From Pezizomycotina sp. ARF18 (Eukaryota > Ascomycota): DNA of 64,000 nucleotides. Location: contig AZLU01000055.1 of assembly GCA_002224055.1 (NCBI GenBank), positions 62,001 through 126,000 of the forward strand, read 5' to 3'. The notes beneath the pieces were generated by a model, which saw nothing but the letters and a program-made list of their open reading frames with translations, was not told the origin of the DNA and made no database searches. Positions 24,473-36,593 of this stretch are shown in pieces (the stretch's first letter is position 1; the number at the start of each line of letters is the position of its first letter). The position numbers and the translations under genes were made by a program.

Positions 24473-27400
24473 ATGGACACCGCCAAGTCAATCACGGCGA
24501 CTCTGCCGGAGAAATTGAAGATTGCCGACGACGCTCAGCACGATGGCGCCGACAATGACGACCTCGACATTCTAGCCTTCTTGTCATTGTACTTCGCGAA
24601 CATGCAAAATATCGCGCAAGACATTCCTCAGCAAATACTATCCCAAGTATTCTTGAGCAATCGGCTGCTCGCACGTGGGAAGTTAGGTGGTTCCGGGGGT
24701 TCATTTTCCGTTAGTGTTATAGACTCGAAATATCTTAATCCAGGAGTTTTGCGAAAACAACCAGAGAGAATCCCACAAGATTTACCGGAGTTCGTTGCGG
24801 TGCGGGTGGCTAAGGCGATTCTCGATATAATCAGAGGATACTCACGTCTATGGCGAAGGAGATTGCAATCCTAACGCAAAAGGATGTCCGACCGTGTCAA
24901 AATATCGTCAAGCTGCTCGGGAGTTGCTGGGGATATGCAAACGCAGAGCAACGATACTTCTGCCGGTCCTTGTATATGAAGCGGCGCAACTAGGGGATCT
25001 CGACGCGTTTCTCCACACCGAAACGGGCAAAAACTTGCCGATTGGACACCAGCTCCAGATTTGCATCGATATCACCAAGGGGGTCGAATTGCTGCACCGC
25101 ATAGGCGCTATTCACTGCGATATCAAACTTAAAAACATTCTCATGTTCTCAACGGGAGATTCTTATCGCCCTTACAGAGCTAAAATTGCCGACTTTGGTT
25201 GCGCGATGCTACTGGACGATATTGATTCTGCAACGTCTCCGCCGCCAGGAACTAGATTTTGGAGCCCCCCGGAACAATCAGACTCATTACTCGTCGCCAA
25301 GAACAACTTCACCGGATCGATATCTTCTCCCTGGGCTTGTACTACTAGCTATCCTGACTTCAAACGTATCTACAAACTCGCTGCTATATATTCAGAGCCA
25401 GAAGCAGAACAGGCCTGTAATTCTAAGAGATCAGCACGTAGGACTGGAATACTTTAAAAGATGGGGGGGTTGGCATTTACCGGTATAATGATCCTCGAGC
25501 GTTACTCACATCTCACAGTGACGCAGCGATCATCTATCAAAGAGGAGGACGACATTGCGGCATACATTCCGCCCGAGCTGCTCGATGACGAGACGTGTCT
25601 CGCATACTCCACCGCTGGAATGAACAGGCAACTTCAATCATGTTCCGGATGCTACAAGGCGATATAGCCGAAAGAACGATCACAGCACGGGAGATTGCAT
25701 CTCAGTTGGAGGTTATCAATCTTTCCGTTGGGTCCACGGACAGCATGAGCATCGCCGAGTCGATCTGGATGATGTTGCGGCGGTGTGGGGTCATCGATCA
25801 GCGTCACCGTCCTTCTAGGTATGTTCTCACAGTGCTTATTCGAGGTGAAAGAGTCGTGCCGTCATGGTGCCGTGATGATGGAGCTTATAAGAAATGTCTT
25901 TCTAGAGGCCGAATCCAAGGAATTCGTCCGAAAAGGTAAATGTTGCTCGTAAAGGAAGATGCAGAAGGCGCTGTGGCTTTACCGCCGGACTGGATGCCTA
26001 AACTGCTCTCGAACTCTCAGACACGATCAAACCTACTTGACATCCTCCCAAAGCTTTCTGCTGCGATATCTACGGACGGGGATACATGGGAGATGGAATT
26101 ATTCGGGGGAACTCTCAAAGATTATCAACGCAAAGCCCTGGCCGTGCAAAAAGGTCCTCGGGAGTGTAAAGGTGCGAAAATATTGCGCTGTATATTAAGA
26201 GTTTTCATGATCAACAATTAACATCCTGTAGTTGACGAACCACCTGGTACTTTTTCCATGATGGCAACCCCTTTGCTTCGCTTTGTAACCAAAGCTCTGG
26301 ACGACGTTTCGAGTGACTCTCGGGTTCCATTCAAAAGGAGGAGTATCGCCGCCTATGAACTCGCTTTAGGGTTGATAGCGTTCTCACTCGACGAGACAAG
26401 TATCGAAAGCGCATCAACAATTGAAAAAACCTTAGAACTTCTTGATTTTGCTGTTAGGCATGGCCACCGAGAGGCCCAGTGGACGGTGGGGTGGCTATAT
26501 GACACTTTCGGTCGAAATTATGCCTCCGAACAAGCTGGCTGGCTCGTAAAGGGAGTACTTGCAGGGAGCCGTATAGCCGCTACGAGATTACAGAAATCTA
26601 GTCCTTTGCTGTACCGTCGGATGCGCAGGTTTGTTCAGAGGGAGTACCAAGGAATTGGACAAGGCTGGAAAATCCCCCAGGAATATCTATGCACGATCCG
26701 CTTTTCGACTCGGATAAGAAGATTCATTATACTAAGGAGAATCAGACTGTGCTCCATGCATCTACCGGAAACATAGTGAAGGTTGCATCTTTACTTTCGC
26801 AAGGCGTTGACGTAAACTCTTCGGACGGCATGAAAGCAACGGCGCTTGTTGCAGCTTGTCGGTCGGGACATGCTGATATGGTCGAGTTCCTGGTCGAGTG
26901 CGGCGCAGATGCGTCACTCGTCTCCAACGAAAACATTTCGGCCCTGCATTTCCTAAGTAGCTTTGATGAAGACTACATACCTTCCATCGCGTCGCTACTG
27001 GTCGCTGCCGGATGCCCGCTCGAAATCCACTCTATCGGCCATTCAAATCTGAATACTGGATATACCGGGAATGATCGCTTTTACGGTCTCTGTGATGGAC
27101 CGCCGTTGTTATGGCAGTGGCTGCCAACAACCTAGTTGCAGTCAAAGCGCTCATTAGTCTTGGAGCAGATCCATTCGATCTGAGTGGTGCCTCAAAGTCG
27201 CTTCCACACTCACCGGTAACATGGGCTGCGCAATGCATCAGGCTGATATATTAGAGGCTCTCTTAGGCTCTCCAAATCTCAATGGAAGCCTAACGTCACT
27301 TTTGAATACAAGCTACCGATGTAGCGTGATAGGCGACCGGGATGAAGTCCTCCCGTTAGCAGGCGCGGCTAGCTATTCCGCAGGACTCGCGTTCTATCGC

Positions 27401-28809
27401 ATACAGATTCATGGAGCCGCGCATAGAAGCGAGTGCCGAAAAACGATACACTTGCTGCTTTCTAGCGGCGCAGATCCGTCGAAAGTTAGTACATCGGGTA
27501 TTTCCGCGTTTCAGTTTGCCGCAATTGGGCAACCGTATGCTTTGCAAGCGTTTTTAGAATATAACCCAAATAGCCTGAAGCAGAAGATGCAGTTGTGGAC
27601 AGATAGTCTTCTTAATGCTGCCGTCACTGACAGTAAAAGCACATTTGATGAGCTCCTAAAAGTCCCCGTCGAAACAGACGAGAAGTATAACTGGCCGACG
27701 ATCATCGCCCAGTTGGCTGGCAGGAGAAGCCGATACCATGCGAAATATTACCTCAACGCTCTGATATCCACCACCACGAGCTATTCCCTGCAGATACGGT
27801 GGACTACTCTGTAGCCTTCGAGAGAGCTCTATATAGAGGGAATCACGCAAATGCGAAAATAATCTACAAGAGGACAGATAAGATTGATATCATCGTCCGA
27901 CGGCACGAGCCTTCCATGGAGGCTACCACGACATTACTGGAAGGCTGTTGCGCCAGGCAGTCAAGTTCTCTTCGGACATCGCCGAAGTCAGACTATTTCT
28001 AGAACTGACTGACGGACCAGAGATCCTCTTCGACGATGTATGGTCCTCGACAATGGGACTCGCTACAATGCTCTGCAAGCCTCCCTGGCTTTACCCATTC
28101 TGGGGGCTCGAACATAACAACCGCAATATTGGAGACTGTACTTATGTATTTTAAGCACCTACGAATCATCTCAATAAGGTACACAATGAGGAAGGAAGAC
28201 ATCTTCTCCACATGGCCGTTCGTATGGCAATGTGCATTTGATAGAAGTATTGCTCAACGTCAAAGGTTTAGAGTGGGGATTCGTGATTCAAACGGATTGA
28301 CTGCATTCGATTGCGTGTTAAACAGGCTCGAGGACTCGAGGCGCGATCAAGAAATAGAGCATTGGGGAGTACCGCCGGAGAATGTCGAAGCGACTCGTCT
28401 GGAATGGGACAATCAGACCAGAGCTATGATCTATCTCATGGAGGCAAAGGGGCTGCCCAATTATCTACGTACTCATATGTCTTTAAGAGGATCTCATCAG
28501 AAATCGTAAGAAGGTGGATAATCCATCCAAAAAATGGCCATATCGAGGTCGCTGATTACAGTGAGTACTGCTAAAACAAGGGATTTGAGAATGCGGGTTG
28601 GATAATGCTAACGTGCACTTTTAGCGGTATCCGCATTTAAATGTGGGCAGTTCGGGGAGATAGTGGCATCTATCCATGTTGGCCGCTGTCGCTATTTAGC
28701 TACCCGCGTAGATCCTGAGATAGCGCTAAAGATTCCGGGCACCAGGATCTCAGAATGGGCTTCTTCGGAGCGGTTTGAGTTACTGCGTAAAAACTATATG
28801 CTTCAGTAG
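24473..28809 (+). pseudogene. protein kinase / SEL1-like / ankyrin-repeat protein (multiple frame changes)
   Basis: The start ATG at 24473 opens MDTAKSITATLPEKLK. A kinase domain follows: glycine loop LGGSGGSFSV (~24685), EIAILTQ and NIVKLLGSCW (24860-24930), PVLVYEAAQLGDLDAFL, catalytic loop HCDIKLKNIL (25113-25142), DFG at 25191-25199 and GTRFWSPPEQ. Unlike its neighbour, this kinase keeps the expected D and N of the catalytic loop. Next comes a helical region with SEL1-like character (EAQWTVGWLYDTFG, about 26258-26690), then ankyrin repeats (ALVAACRSGHADMVEFLVEC; ALISLGADPFDLSGA; HLLLSSGADPSKV). The 3' end is supported by an intron from a GTGAGT at about 28561 to a TAG at about 28625, leading to a final exon with HVGRCRYLATRVDPEIALKI and a TAG at 28807-28809. 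At least eight frame changes occur, for example near 24820, 24940, 25330, 25640, 25850, 26690 and 28485. About 1,300-1,400 residues originally. Confidence 0.75.
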
Positions 28810-28859
28810 TTCAGGGTTTTTTTTTTAGTTTTGATAGTTAGTTGATTGGTTGACTATAT

Positions 28860-29042
28860 TCTACGCCCGTGTATGTATATAAATCCTACGGAGCGGTCAA
28901 GGACGAGGCCTACCTAGCCAATTGGATGATTACAAATTATATGGCGATACGCGATATCATCGAGCTCACCCTGTATCGGAATGACCGGACAGTCGACCTC
29001 GTTTCTATCCATAGCGGAATGGTTTTGAGATTCTATAATTAG
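28860..29042 (+). pseudogene. short coding-like fragment, unknown
   Basis: About 60 codons with no ATG at the head read SYGAVKDEAYLANWMITNYM and then IRDIIELTLYRNDRTVDLVS before a TAG at 29040-29042. The composition is protein-like and distinct from random frames nearby. It may be an exon of a lost gene or a 3' extension after the kinase-ankyrin gene. No family recognised. Confidence 0.3.
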
Positions 29043-29949
29043 TTAGGTAGTGTTTTCTTTTATAATCGTCCTCAGGCTCTTATAGTCTTGCTCGAAGACT
29101 AAGTCTTAGACCATCCTTCTCTGTCTCCTTTGGTGTGCCTACAATAATAAGCAATATTGCAGGTTTCCATGCTGGGCAAACCGTGAGACCACGGACATGT
29201 CCGGACACGATGAAGATTCGTTTTAGCAACACAAACACATCCAAACAACTTGAACTCCCCTTAGTCTATAAAATTATACCGCAAATCGTCCTTTTCGCTT
29301 ATCGTTCTCCTTCGTGGTATCATATTTGTCTTCATATTCGTCTTGAGTCAGTTTAGGACACATTTTCTAACTTTCAGATTATCCTCAATTGCGCCGCTCC
29401 TTATTTCAGAGACAACGGTGCAACCAGTTGTGGACCGGATACTCCCTTACAAACCACCGGATCTCCCTATTGAGCTCGGAAGAGTCTTTGCCAGAGTGGC
29501 TGAATGCTATGACTGACTGCCACCTTATTCGGAGGTGGAGAAGATTCACCGCTTAAGCGAAATGGCTTCACGTTCTCTAGTGCTACACGTATAATCCGCC
29601 GAGGAAAAATTAAGCCTTTCTCGGAATTTGCCCATCGCACCTGCAGGTTGTCACAGTACCCACTCTCACGATACCTAGCAATCTTACTGATGTAACAGGG
29701 CCCAACCCCAGTCTGTGTAATCCAACTGCATTGCTTAGTGAGGGCTTTCGGTATTGAGACGCGGAATTGGAGCGGTGGAGTAGCACAAAAAGAGAAGCAG
29801 CCCTTGGGATATAAATGTCTTTGTCGAGCCTTTGGTGCTCATAATGCCTGCGATAAGGCTTTTGAAGTTTTAGTATATTGGTAATCCAAGGCATATCTTC
29901 GAACATCTCCCTATATTTACATATCGTCTTCGAAAAATACGGTTTTACC
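29043..29949. other. stretch without a supported gene
   Basis: Short frames only. It should include the promoter of the cutinase-like gene that begins at 29950. Confidence 0.45.
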
Positions 29950-30860
29950 ATGCTCCCAAGAGTTTTTCCATCGCGGCGACTTTAGCCCTTCTTCCGCAGA
30001 TTAGTCTCGCGGCTTCTGAAGAATACGCTGATATCAGCATCGTAACTACTCGTGGAACCACCGAACCACAATCCCCCGAAGGCACTAATCCATAAATATC
30101 CCCAAACGGCGGACTCGTCGTGGCCTCCAACGGCAACGCTACAACTCCCAAAAAATCTCTGCAACTAGAATTCATGGATCCCAACACCGGCGAAGGGAAA
30201 ATCAGATACGTCGCTATCGAGTTTCAGAATTCCAGTGCCGGGTCAGGGGTTAAAATCGCGCGTGAAGAGGCCATATACCCTGCCGTCGATCCCGATCCGT
30301 CCGGATACAACGCTAGTATCGTCAGCGAGTACGGAAACTTAGTCGGTATAATCAAAAGAGTAGTAGCGGCGTGCGAGAGGCAGAAGATTATACCCCCGGG
30401 TATAGCCAAGGCGCTCAGGTTACTGGTGATGTTCATACGGGCATCTGAGATGGTATTTGGGACCCGTGAGGAACCTGATTTGGACCCCGCCAAGTATGCT
30501 GAGAACAGTAAGTTATAGCAGTTTCGCTTGCGCTCTTTGCAAGTAGTGAATATACCAGCTAACCTTTCGCCTAGTCATCGCTATCGTTCTTTGGGGCGAT
30601 ATCCGCCACAACCTCACCGGTCAAGAATCGTTCGTTCGCGGGTTTCCTCCGGGCACGGGAGACGGTTACATCACCCGCTCCGAAGAACAAAACAACATCT
30701 TCCAAAGTACTATGGCAACAAGATCGCGTCCTTCTGCAATAAGGGAGATAGATACTGCGCTTCTAGCCAGCTAGGTGCGAATGCAAACAGCACCCTTGTA
30801 AATGCTCATGGAATACAAGAAACCGAGGGAGATTACGTCCACGAGCGTAGCTACTTGTAG
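29950..30860 (+). pseudogene. secreted cutinase-like esterase (CE5 type), broken
   Basis: The ATG at 29950 (context ACCATG) leads, after one frame change, into a signal-peptide-like stretch SFSIAATLALLPQISLAAS. The mature part begins ADISIVTTRGTTEPQ, the RGTxE motif of cutinases and acetylxylan esterases. Later YPAVDPDPSGYNASIVSEYG and a block before the nucleophile elbow match the family. The elbow GYSQGAQ is present at 30398-30418 in the +1 frame. The intron 30508-30574 (GTAAGT, GCTAAC, CTAG) preserves phase into IAIVLWGDIRH. The C-terminal block FCNKGDRYCASSQ with a later His (VNAHGIQ) supplies the usual Asp and His of the Ser-Asp-His triad. Breaks: frame change after the start, TAA near 30090, shifts around the elbow and near 30700. 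Such enzymes act outside the cell on cutin or acetylated polysaccharides. Confidence 0.72.
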
Positions 30861-31467
30861 ACGAGCTTTGGCGCTAACATGGATTTCTTGAAACAAAAAA
30901 GCCAAGGCTGCGGGATGTACCATCGGAGGAAATACGACCAGCGGTAACGGACAAGTGGAACGGCCACTCTAATGGATCTATAAATAGCCCTACGGGTAAA
31001 AGTGATGCCATTGCCCCTGGTAAATCTCCTGCTGCGTGTCTTTTGAGGTGGAGCTGTTACCACGAAAGACATAGTGGCTATTTGGTCCGTAGATTTCCCA
31101 GACCCGCGGAATATGGAGAACACTTGGTTGTGAACTCAGGGACCTCGCCTCACCCTGTCAAAACTTACTTTTCGACAATATCTTATAGCTAGCTTAGCAG
31201 ATGTCTTCGATTCATTGAGCAAAATTACTGACGAATAAGCAATGTTCTTAATGAAGAAATTAATCAAACCAGCATTAAGTCTCATCGCGGAGAGATAGCT
31301 ACTGTAAGATGCTAAGGTTATAGGTTTATCTCTATGACTAGTTCATCCTAAAGATACCGTAAAATGGCAAATGCTTTTGAGCCATTTTTCGGGTTAAAGT
31401 ATAACGCCTATATGTGCCGAACTAAAGGAAGGTTGCGTGATTCATATAGCGAGGAAACTGCGCCCAA
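30861..31467. other. stretch without a supported gene
   Basis: No recognisable coding or repeat structure. Confidence 0.45.
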
Positions 31468-32612
31468 TCATGGGCCATCATACAAAGCTTCACCTTCGGG
31501 CATGTACTCAAACAAGTCAGCCGTCGCTCTCTGATATACCTTAGACTCGACCTCCTCTAGTGAGAATATTTTTTCCCCGTCGCTGTCGAGCCCCTGGGCG
31601 ATTCTATAGAACCCGTCATAATTTCCCAACTGAAACTTCCTAATAACTAAGAACTCTAGTTTGGGAAACGCATTTGAATCCATTTTAAATACCGTAAGTT
31701 ATTCTTCCCTCGACTTATCCCGTACTCCAAGGCGTACGACCTACCGCTGAGCCAAATGACCTGAGTCGCCGACGCGATCGCTGTGCATAAAACCCAGCAG
31801 GATGCGAATATAGAAAAGATAACTGTTAGCTACATACCTCGCTCTAAAGCTCTCGAGAGGTTTAGGGCAGTTAGATTTATGGAAGCAGCGGTCGCGTACA
31901 TCGGGCGGTACATATTCCAACATAATCAAGTTCGCCAAGCTCTTCACTAACGCCGGTAGCATCCTCGCCGGTAATGCACGTGGACTAGAGTGAAATATTC
32001 CATCCGCGGAGACGGTACGAAGAACATAAAGTGCGGTTGGACATCGGACAGGGAGCCGGTGTAACATATGTGAAGAGGATTGGGGTCGCTCATCGCACGG
32101 TCTCTCAAAAATTCTCTGCAGCAGGGCGATAAGCGAAACTTCACAGCTAGCGCCTATCGACTTGAGGTTTCGTGCGCGACGAAGCATCCTCCAGCTGTCT
32201 ATATGGTCCAGGCTGCTATACCCGTGTTCCAAGGTAAACGAAGTACTGAAGTGTTCAAGATAGTCCAAGTCTGTCATTTGGGAGAGTTAATTATTTTTCC
32301 GCCTCCAGTTCTTTCTCGAGGTAGATGCCGTATCCAAGGCGAAGGCTGCGCAGTCCCAGATGTTTCGCACCGCTTTCATTCTGCAGTGATGCGTACGTCC
32401 CGCATAGAAGCTTGAATATGTATCGTTTCATACGCGGTCGTACCGCAAACCCTGTCTGTTTCTTTAGTAACGCATTTTTCGTTCTCCTGGCACTCAAACC
32501 ATAAATCCTCTGTATTAACGCCAAACCCGAAGCTCTTACGCTGCGGTGAACATAAGAATGTACCCGCAATCGCTTCCACAGGTTTCTCAATACAAGCAGG
32601 AATTCCTAACAA
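31468..32612 (-). pseudogene. leucine-rich F-box-like remnant
   Basis: Minus-strand pieces read in order: CGTYASLQNESGAKHLGLRS followed by LRLGYGIYLEKELEAEK; then LDYLEHFSTSFTLEHGYSSL with SWRMLRRARNLKSIGAS; then MLPALVKSLANLIMLEYVPP; and a last block FPKLEFLVIRKFQLGNYDGF ending at 31468. The repeated pattern (xLxxLRLxx, NLKSI, KLEFLVI) is that of the leucine-rich C-terminal half of fungal F-box proteins, like those at 5980-7269 and 51859-53369. No F-box was found in front. Several frame changes separate the pieces. Assignment to the F-box group is by style, not by a diagnostic motif. Confidence 0.4.
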
Positions 32613-33569
32613 GCAGAGATGCGTAAGGCCGGCACCAAGACGGTGAACGTGAACCGCGCTTGCGGAGCTGCCGTAGCCTTCAGAATCATCTCGTCACCTT
32701 TTCTTTAATGCCAGGGACGCCACCGTCGTTGGGGACAAAACATTTGAGTTTTGCAAGAGACTACAATCCACGTCCAAGCTCGCGTCCAGGCTCGTTAGCG
32801 CGAGTCTACTATAGGTCGCGAAGCAGGAGGTACAAGAACTAAAACGTGCTAAAATTTCATTAGATTGTTACAATCGTCCCCCGTTTTCTGCAATAAATCC
32901 TCGAATTGATCTTAATTCTCCTTCGTCATTGGTATTCGAGCACGAACTCTCTCACAAATCTCGCATATTCCTTGTCTTAATCCGCTAAGAGTTTCAAAAC
33001 CGGTTTATATGATACTGTACCAGTTTCTCACTGTCGGATGTTCCATTCTCCGCTTTACTAGCCGGATTTCGGACCATAGTTTCGGCTTTACGATGCGAGC
33101 GAACGTACGACAGACAAGCTGCATAGACCTTAGAGTTGTTTTATCGCCAGCAGAGAGATGTTATCCACAATGCATCGCAAAATGCCCAGCGGTAGTGGCA
33201 AGTCGGATGTCATGGTTGAAGGCCGAAGAGACAGGAGAAAGAGAAACTTTTTCATTTACGGATCAATCTAGTGGATTTTATCTTGAACAAATATCAATGG
33301 GTATCTGTAAAGGGACTTCCTACTAGTATCGTAATACTAGCGATGGTGATTCCAAGGGATTTGTGTTTTAAGGTCCCGCAAATGCATGTAAACATTTAGG
33401 TTCGCCGAGCTGAAGATTAGAATTTTTGTGAGCGGGAGTTTCAGCTTTAACGCGACCAAAATCGTCAGGCAGAGTCATGACTTCGCGTCATTAATGTGAG
33501 CACCCATTCATGTGAGCACCCATTCACGAACTGCCAGCGCGTGAGATATCAGTATATACTCGTTTAGAA
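32613..33569. other. stretch with a 16-bp tandem duplication
   Basis: No supported gene. The only exact structure is the direct duplication at 33495-33526. Confidence 0.45.
33495..33526. repeat. 16-bp tandem duplication
   Basis: TGTGAGCACCCATTCA occurs twice back to back without a mismatch. Confidence 0.9.
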
Positions 33570-33734
33570 ATGGATAACTTAGATAGGTTCCCTTTTAGAG
33601 TTGGGGAATTCGTAACAACCGGAACTCGGGACGCAGTGCGGACATCATGGACCGGCGTATGTCTTGACATCAAGCTAGTTACACTGGCGGAGAGCAGCGC
33701 GCAGGAGGTTTTAGCTGAAGCCGCCATTTTCTGA
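33570..33734 (+). CDS. possible 54-residue protein or exon, unknown
   Basis: The ATG at 33570 opens MDNLDRFPFRVGEFVTTGTR and the frame runs through SWTGVCLDIKLVTLAESSAQ to a TGA at 33732-33734. The composition is protein-like, with a balanced mix of acidic and hydrophobic residues. No homologue in the window and no domain recognised. It may equally be a remnant exon or chance. Confidence 0.25.
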   Translation: MDNLDRFPFRVGEFVTTGTRDAVRTSWTGVCLDIKLVTLAESSAQEVLAEAAIF

Positions 33735-33959
33735 CATATGAATGATAGAAAATATTGCCTATAATTTCATACATTATGTATTTTTAAACCCCTTGTATGA
33801 TGAAGGTTGAATAAGACGAGGTCGCTTTATCATATTCAAGCGAAAAAAAAAAACAAAAGGGTGAAGAGAAACACTCCGTAGAGAAATGAAACGCCGGAAA
33901 TATAAACCTAAAGATCCCCCCTATACAATTACACGGTCTCGCGTGAAGTCTTTGTATAT

Positions 33960-34449
33960 TTAGCTGCTGCTAGATCCCCTCTCCTTCACCAGTTTCTGAT
34001 ATTCGGCCTCAGCATCTTCGGCTACATATTCAGCCTCATCCGCAACCTTCTGGGCGCTCCTATACTCCGTCTCGAATTTGTTAAACTCTTGCCGAACGCG
34101 CTCGTATTCCTCCCTAGTCTTTTGCAGAACGACGCCGGCGGCCGCCAGCTTAGAGCCGGCATCCTCAGCACGGGTGCGCGCTTGTGCCAGTTGGTGTATT
34201 GCGGCATTTAGAGCCTCCAAAGCTTGGCCGACGGTGTCTGCGTTGTCGCGGAATTCGCATTTGTCGGAAAGACTTACACTTAGACATATCCGACGAGGAG
34301 TTACCGACTTCTTTGCCCTTGTCGCTCATGTTGATCTGGGTAGTGCTCAGTTGCGACGACAACCTATCAGCGAGGCTTCGGAAGTTTGTGTCGTTAAACG
34401 GATTCAAGGCGGTAAGGGAGGAAGAAACTGTGAATGTGGATCCGGACAT
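33960..34449 (-). pseudogene. small coiled-coil protein (one frame change)
   Basis: The start ATG at 34449 opens MSGSTFTVSSSLTALNPFND, a Ser/Thr-rich segment, then STTQINMSDKGKEVGNSS. After one frame change near 34250-34290 a continuous amphipathic helix runs to the stop: ALEALNAAIHQLAQARTRAE, GVVLQKTREEYERVRQEFNK, VADEAEYVAEDAEAEYQKLV, ending ERGSSSS at 33960. The heptad-like spacing of Ala/Leu/Val with many Glu/Arg/Gln indicates a coiled coil of about 90 residues. No signal peptide seen. Function unknown. It is the clearest member of the set of small helical proteins in the window. Confidence 0.6.
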
Positions 34450-36593
34450 TGTTCCGTGTCAAGACGAAAATAGTTTAGAAGGCTTTTTTTTTATAAACCG
34501 GTTGTTTATGGAGTGTAAGTCGTTAGGTTTATCGGTAAGGACTGTGTAGAGGTCTGGTTCTGGTAAGGAGACAGGAAATCAAGATACAAGGCTCATGAGG
34601 AGGAGTGTGGACTGGTCGCAGGCTTTTATTACGAGTTAGATCCAACAGAGTATCGGCGCCTCGTGATTCTACAGCCTTCTTTTTTCTTTTCCTTCTTTTT
34701 TTTTCTTTTTAATCTTATCAATCTTAGCAGCATTTTGCCTAACAAATGAGGAGATTGCTCAGCGCTCCGAAAAGGCCAGAGATAAGGCAAGATTGCCTTG
34801 AGTAGAGTCTTTCCCTTCTGGAAAGTACCTAATGGTCGCGTGCGCAGCGAGATGAAAGCGTAATTTGCATGCGCTGATACACGTTCGCTTTCTGCCACAA
34901 GGCTTTAAGTCAGTAATAAAAAACCCCTATCGCAGTTCTGATCGCTTTTATTGGTGCATGCAGGTGCTATTTATTTCGCGAACCGGAACGCCGGGTGCGT
35001 TCGCCGTTGGCCCACAAATCCACCTCGGGCTGCCAACGTGGATCGTGAGGTTATTTGCAACTTCGCTTTGACTGCAAAACGATATCCCGTTGGACAAAAA
35101 GTAACTTGGACGATGTGGTGATGCAAGATAACGTCATGAATCCTTTTTCCCTTTCTTCTCTGCATGTTTTCTGCATCGAATGGGAGGAGCAGAGATGCTT
35201 CGTTTGTTTCGTGCCTGAATGATCTCTTCTTTGTTCGCATACTTAGCCTAAAGTGCGACCTGTTTACTCGACTCCCAACATGCAGAAAACCATCGTCCAT
35301 TTCGGGTTTCGGACACATCGCGAACTAAATAGAAATGCGAGGCGATATGAGCGTTGGATGATGTGATATAACAGATCTTTCCCATCTATTCGGGCTGTTG
35401 CCTTACGCAGATAAAACATCAACCGATGTAAAAATCGCTACTTTGTTGAGAGGTACTTCGTGGGTACAGCAGTACATACATGTAGGGCCATGCATATTAG
35501 GACCTCCGAACTGCGCCTGACTTGCACCCGCGAATATGGCCAGGCTATGTACACTTCCTTTGTTTACTCCAGCCTCAGTGTTCAAGGTCAGATTAAACAG
35601 ACTTCGATCTAGGATTTCGATGGCCGGAGCTCACTTAGCATTGTGGTGTGGCACTGATTACCATGCGGAGACAATCGCCACGATTTCTAGTAGCCAGTCT
35701 AAACGGTCATGACGTTCAGATAAACTTTTTAAAGCCGATGGAGGTGTGGCCTGACCTGACGTATTCCACGAGAACCCCGCACTGGGGGACGGATGTTGCG
35801 CTATAAGATGACAGATTCATGCTTACGCAGATGTTTCATCACGGGTTCAAGTTACCATCTCCCAGGTTTCAAATACTAAAATTGACAAGAAACAAAAGTC
35901 GGCGTATCCGTTAACGATATAATGAATGTCGATATAGTTCTTCGCAGTGAATGCCGAGTAGAGGTTAGCGTGTGAGGGGTTTATCGGCGTGTTGTCCGTT
36001 GTAAACAAAGTAAATTTTCTTCATATTACAGTACTCCTTCGCCCTGAATTGCTAAGAGGCTACAGGTCGAGCCTGAAGTGGTGCTAACCGCGGGCGGGTG
36101 TAACAATATCGCTCCAAAGTAGCACAACAGAGCTTCAGTGCGCTACCAAATTCAGACTATATTAGCATTATTCCAAAATCTATTGTGTATCAGTAGGAGT
36201 GCCTTCTGTTGAATACGTAGAGTTGAGAGGGTCGTTGCAGCTTAAACTATTGAGGGATTAAATTATGGGCGAATTGACCCCTCGTTCACTTCATGTCCAA
36301 CTGAAACTAGATCAGAATTAACTAGATTGTTGATGTTGGAAACTTACATACGCAATACCATACGTACTGCGGAGTAGCCAACTACTGCCGCTCGAGGCCG
36401 AGAGAAAAAGCACTAAGATCTATCTACGTTCATTCTTGCGTATGATATAAGTCTCGTACTTGTTCGGAGTTCTGGATGAAGGACTTGTGTCATATATTGC
36501 GAAATACGAAACATGACTCGGTGAAAGTTGCACCTTATGCTCAACGTTTGGACAGAGGCTGGACTATTAAGGGCTACGAACTACCGATGCTAT
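34450..36593. other. stretch without a supported gene
   Basis: Two kilobases with no recognised coding, RNA or repeat signal apart from short T-rich tracts near 34680-34710. Confidence 0.45.

Noticed and set aside
31718-31764. tRNA-like stretch on the minus strand (A-box-like TGGCTCAGCGGTAGG followed by a 5-bp stem)
   Set aside because: The anticodon loop would have eight bases, no B-box (GTTCGA) or T-arm follows, and the acceptor ends do not pair.
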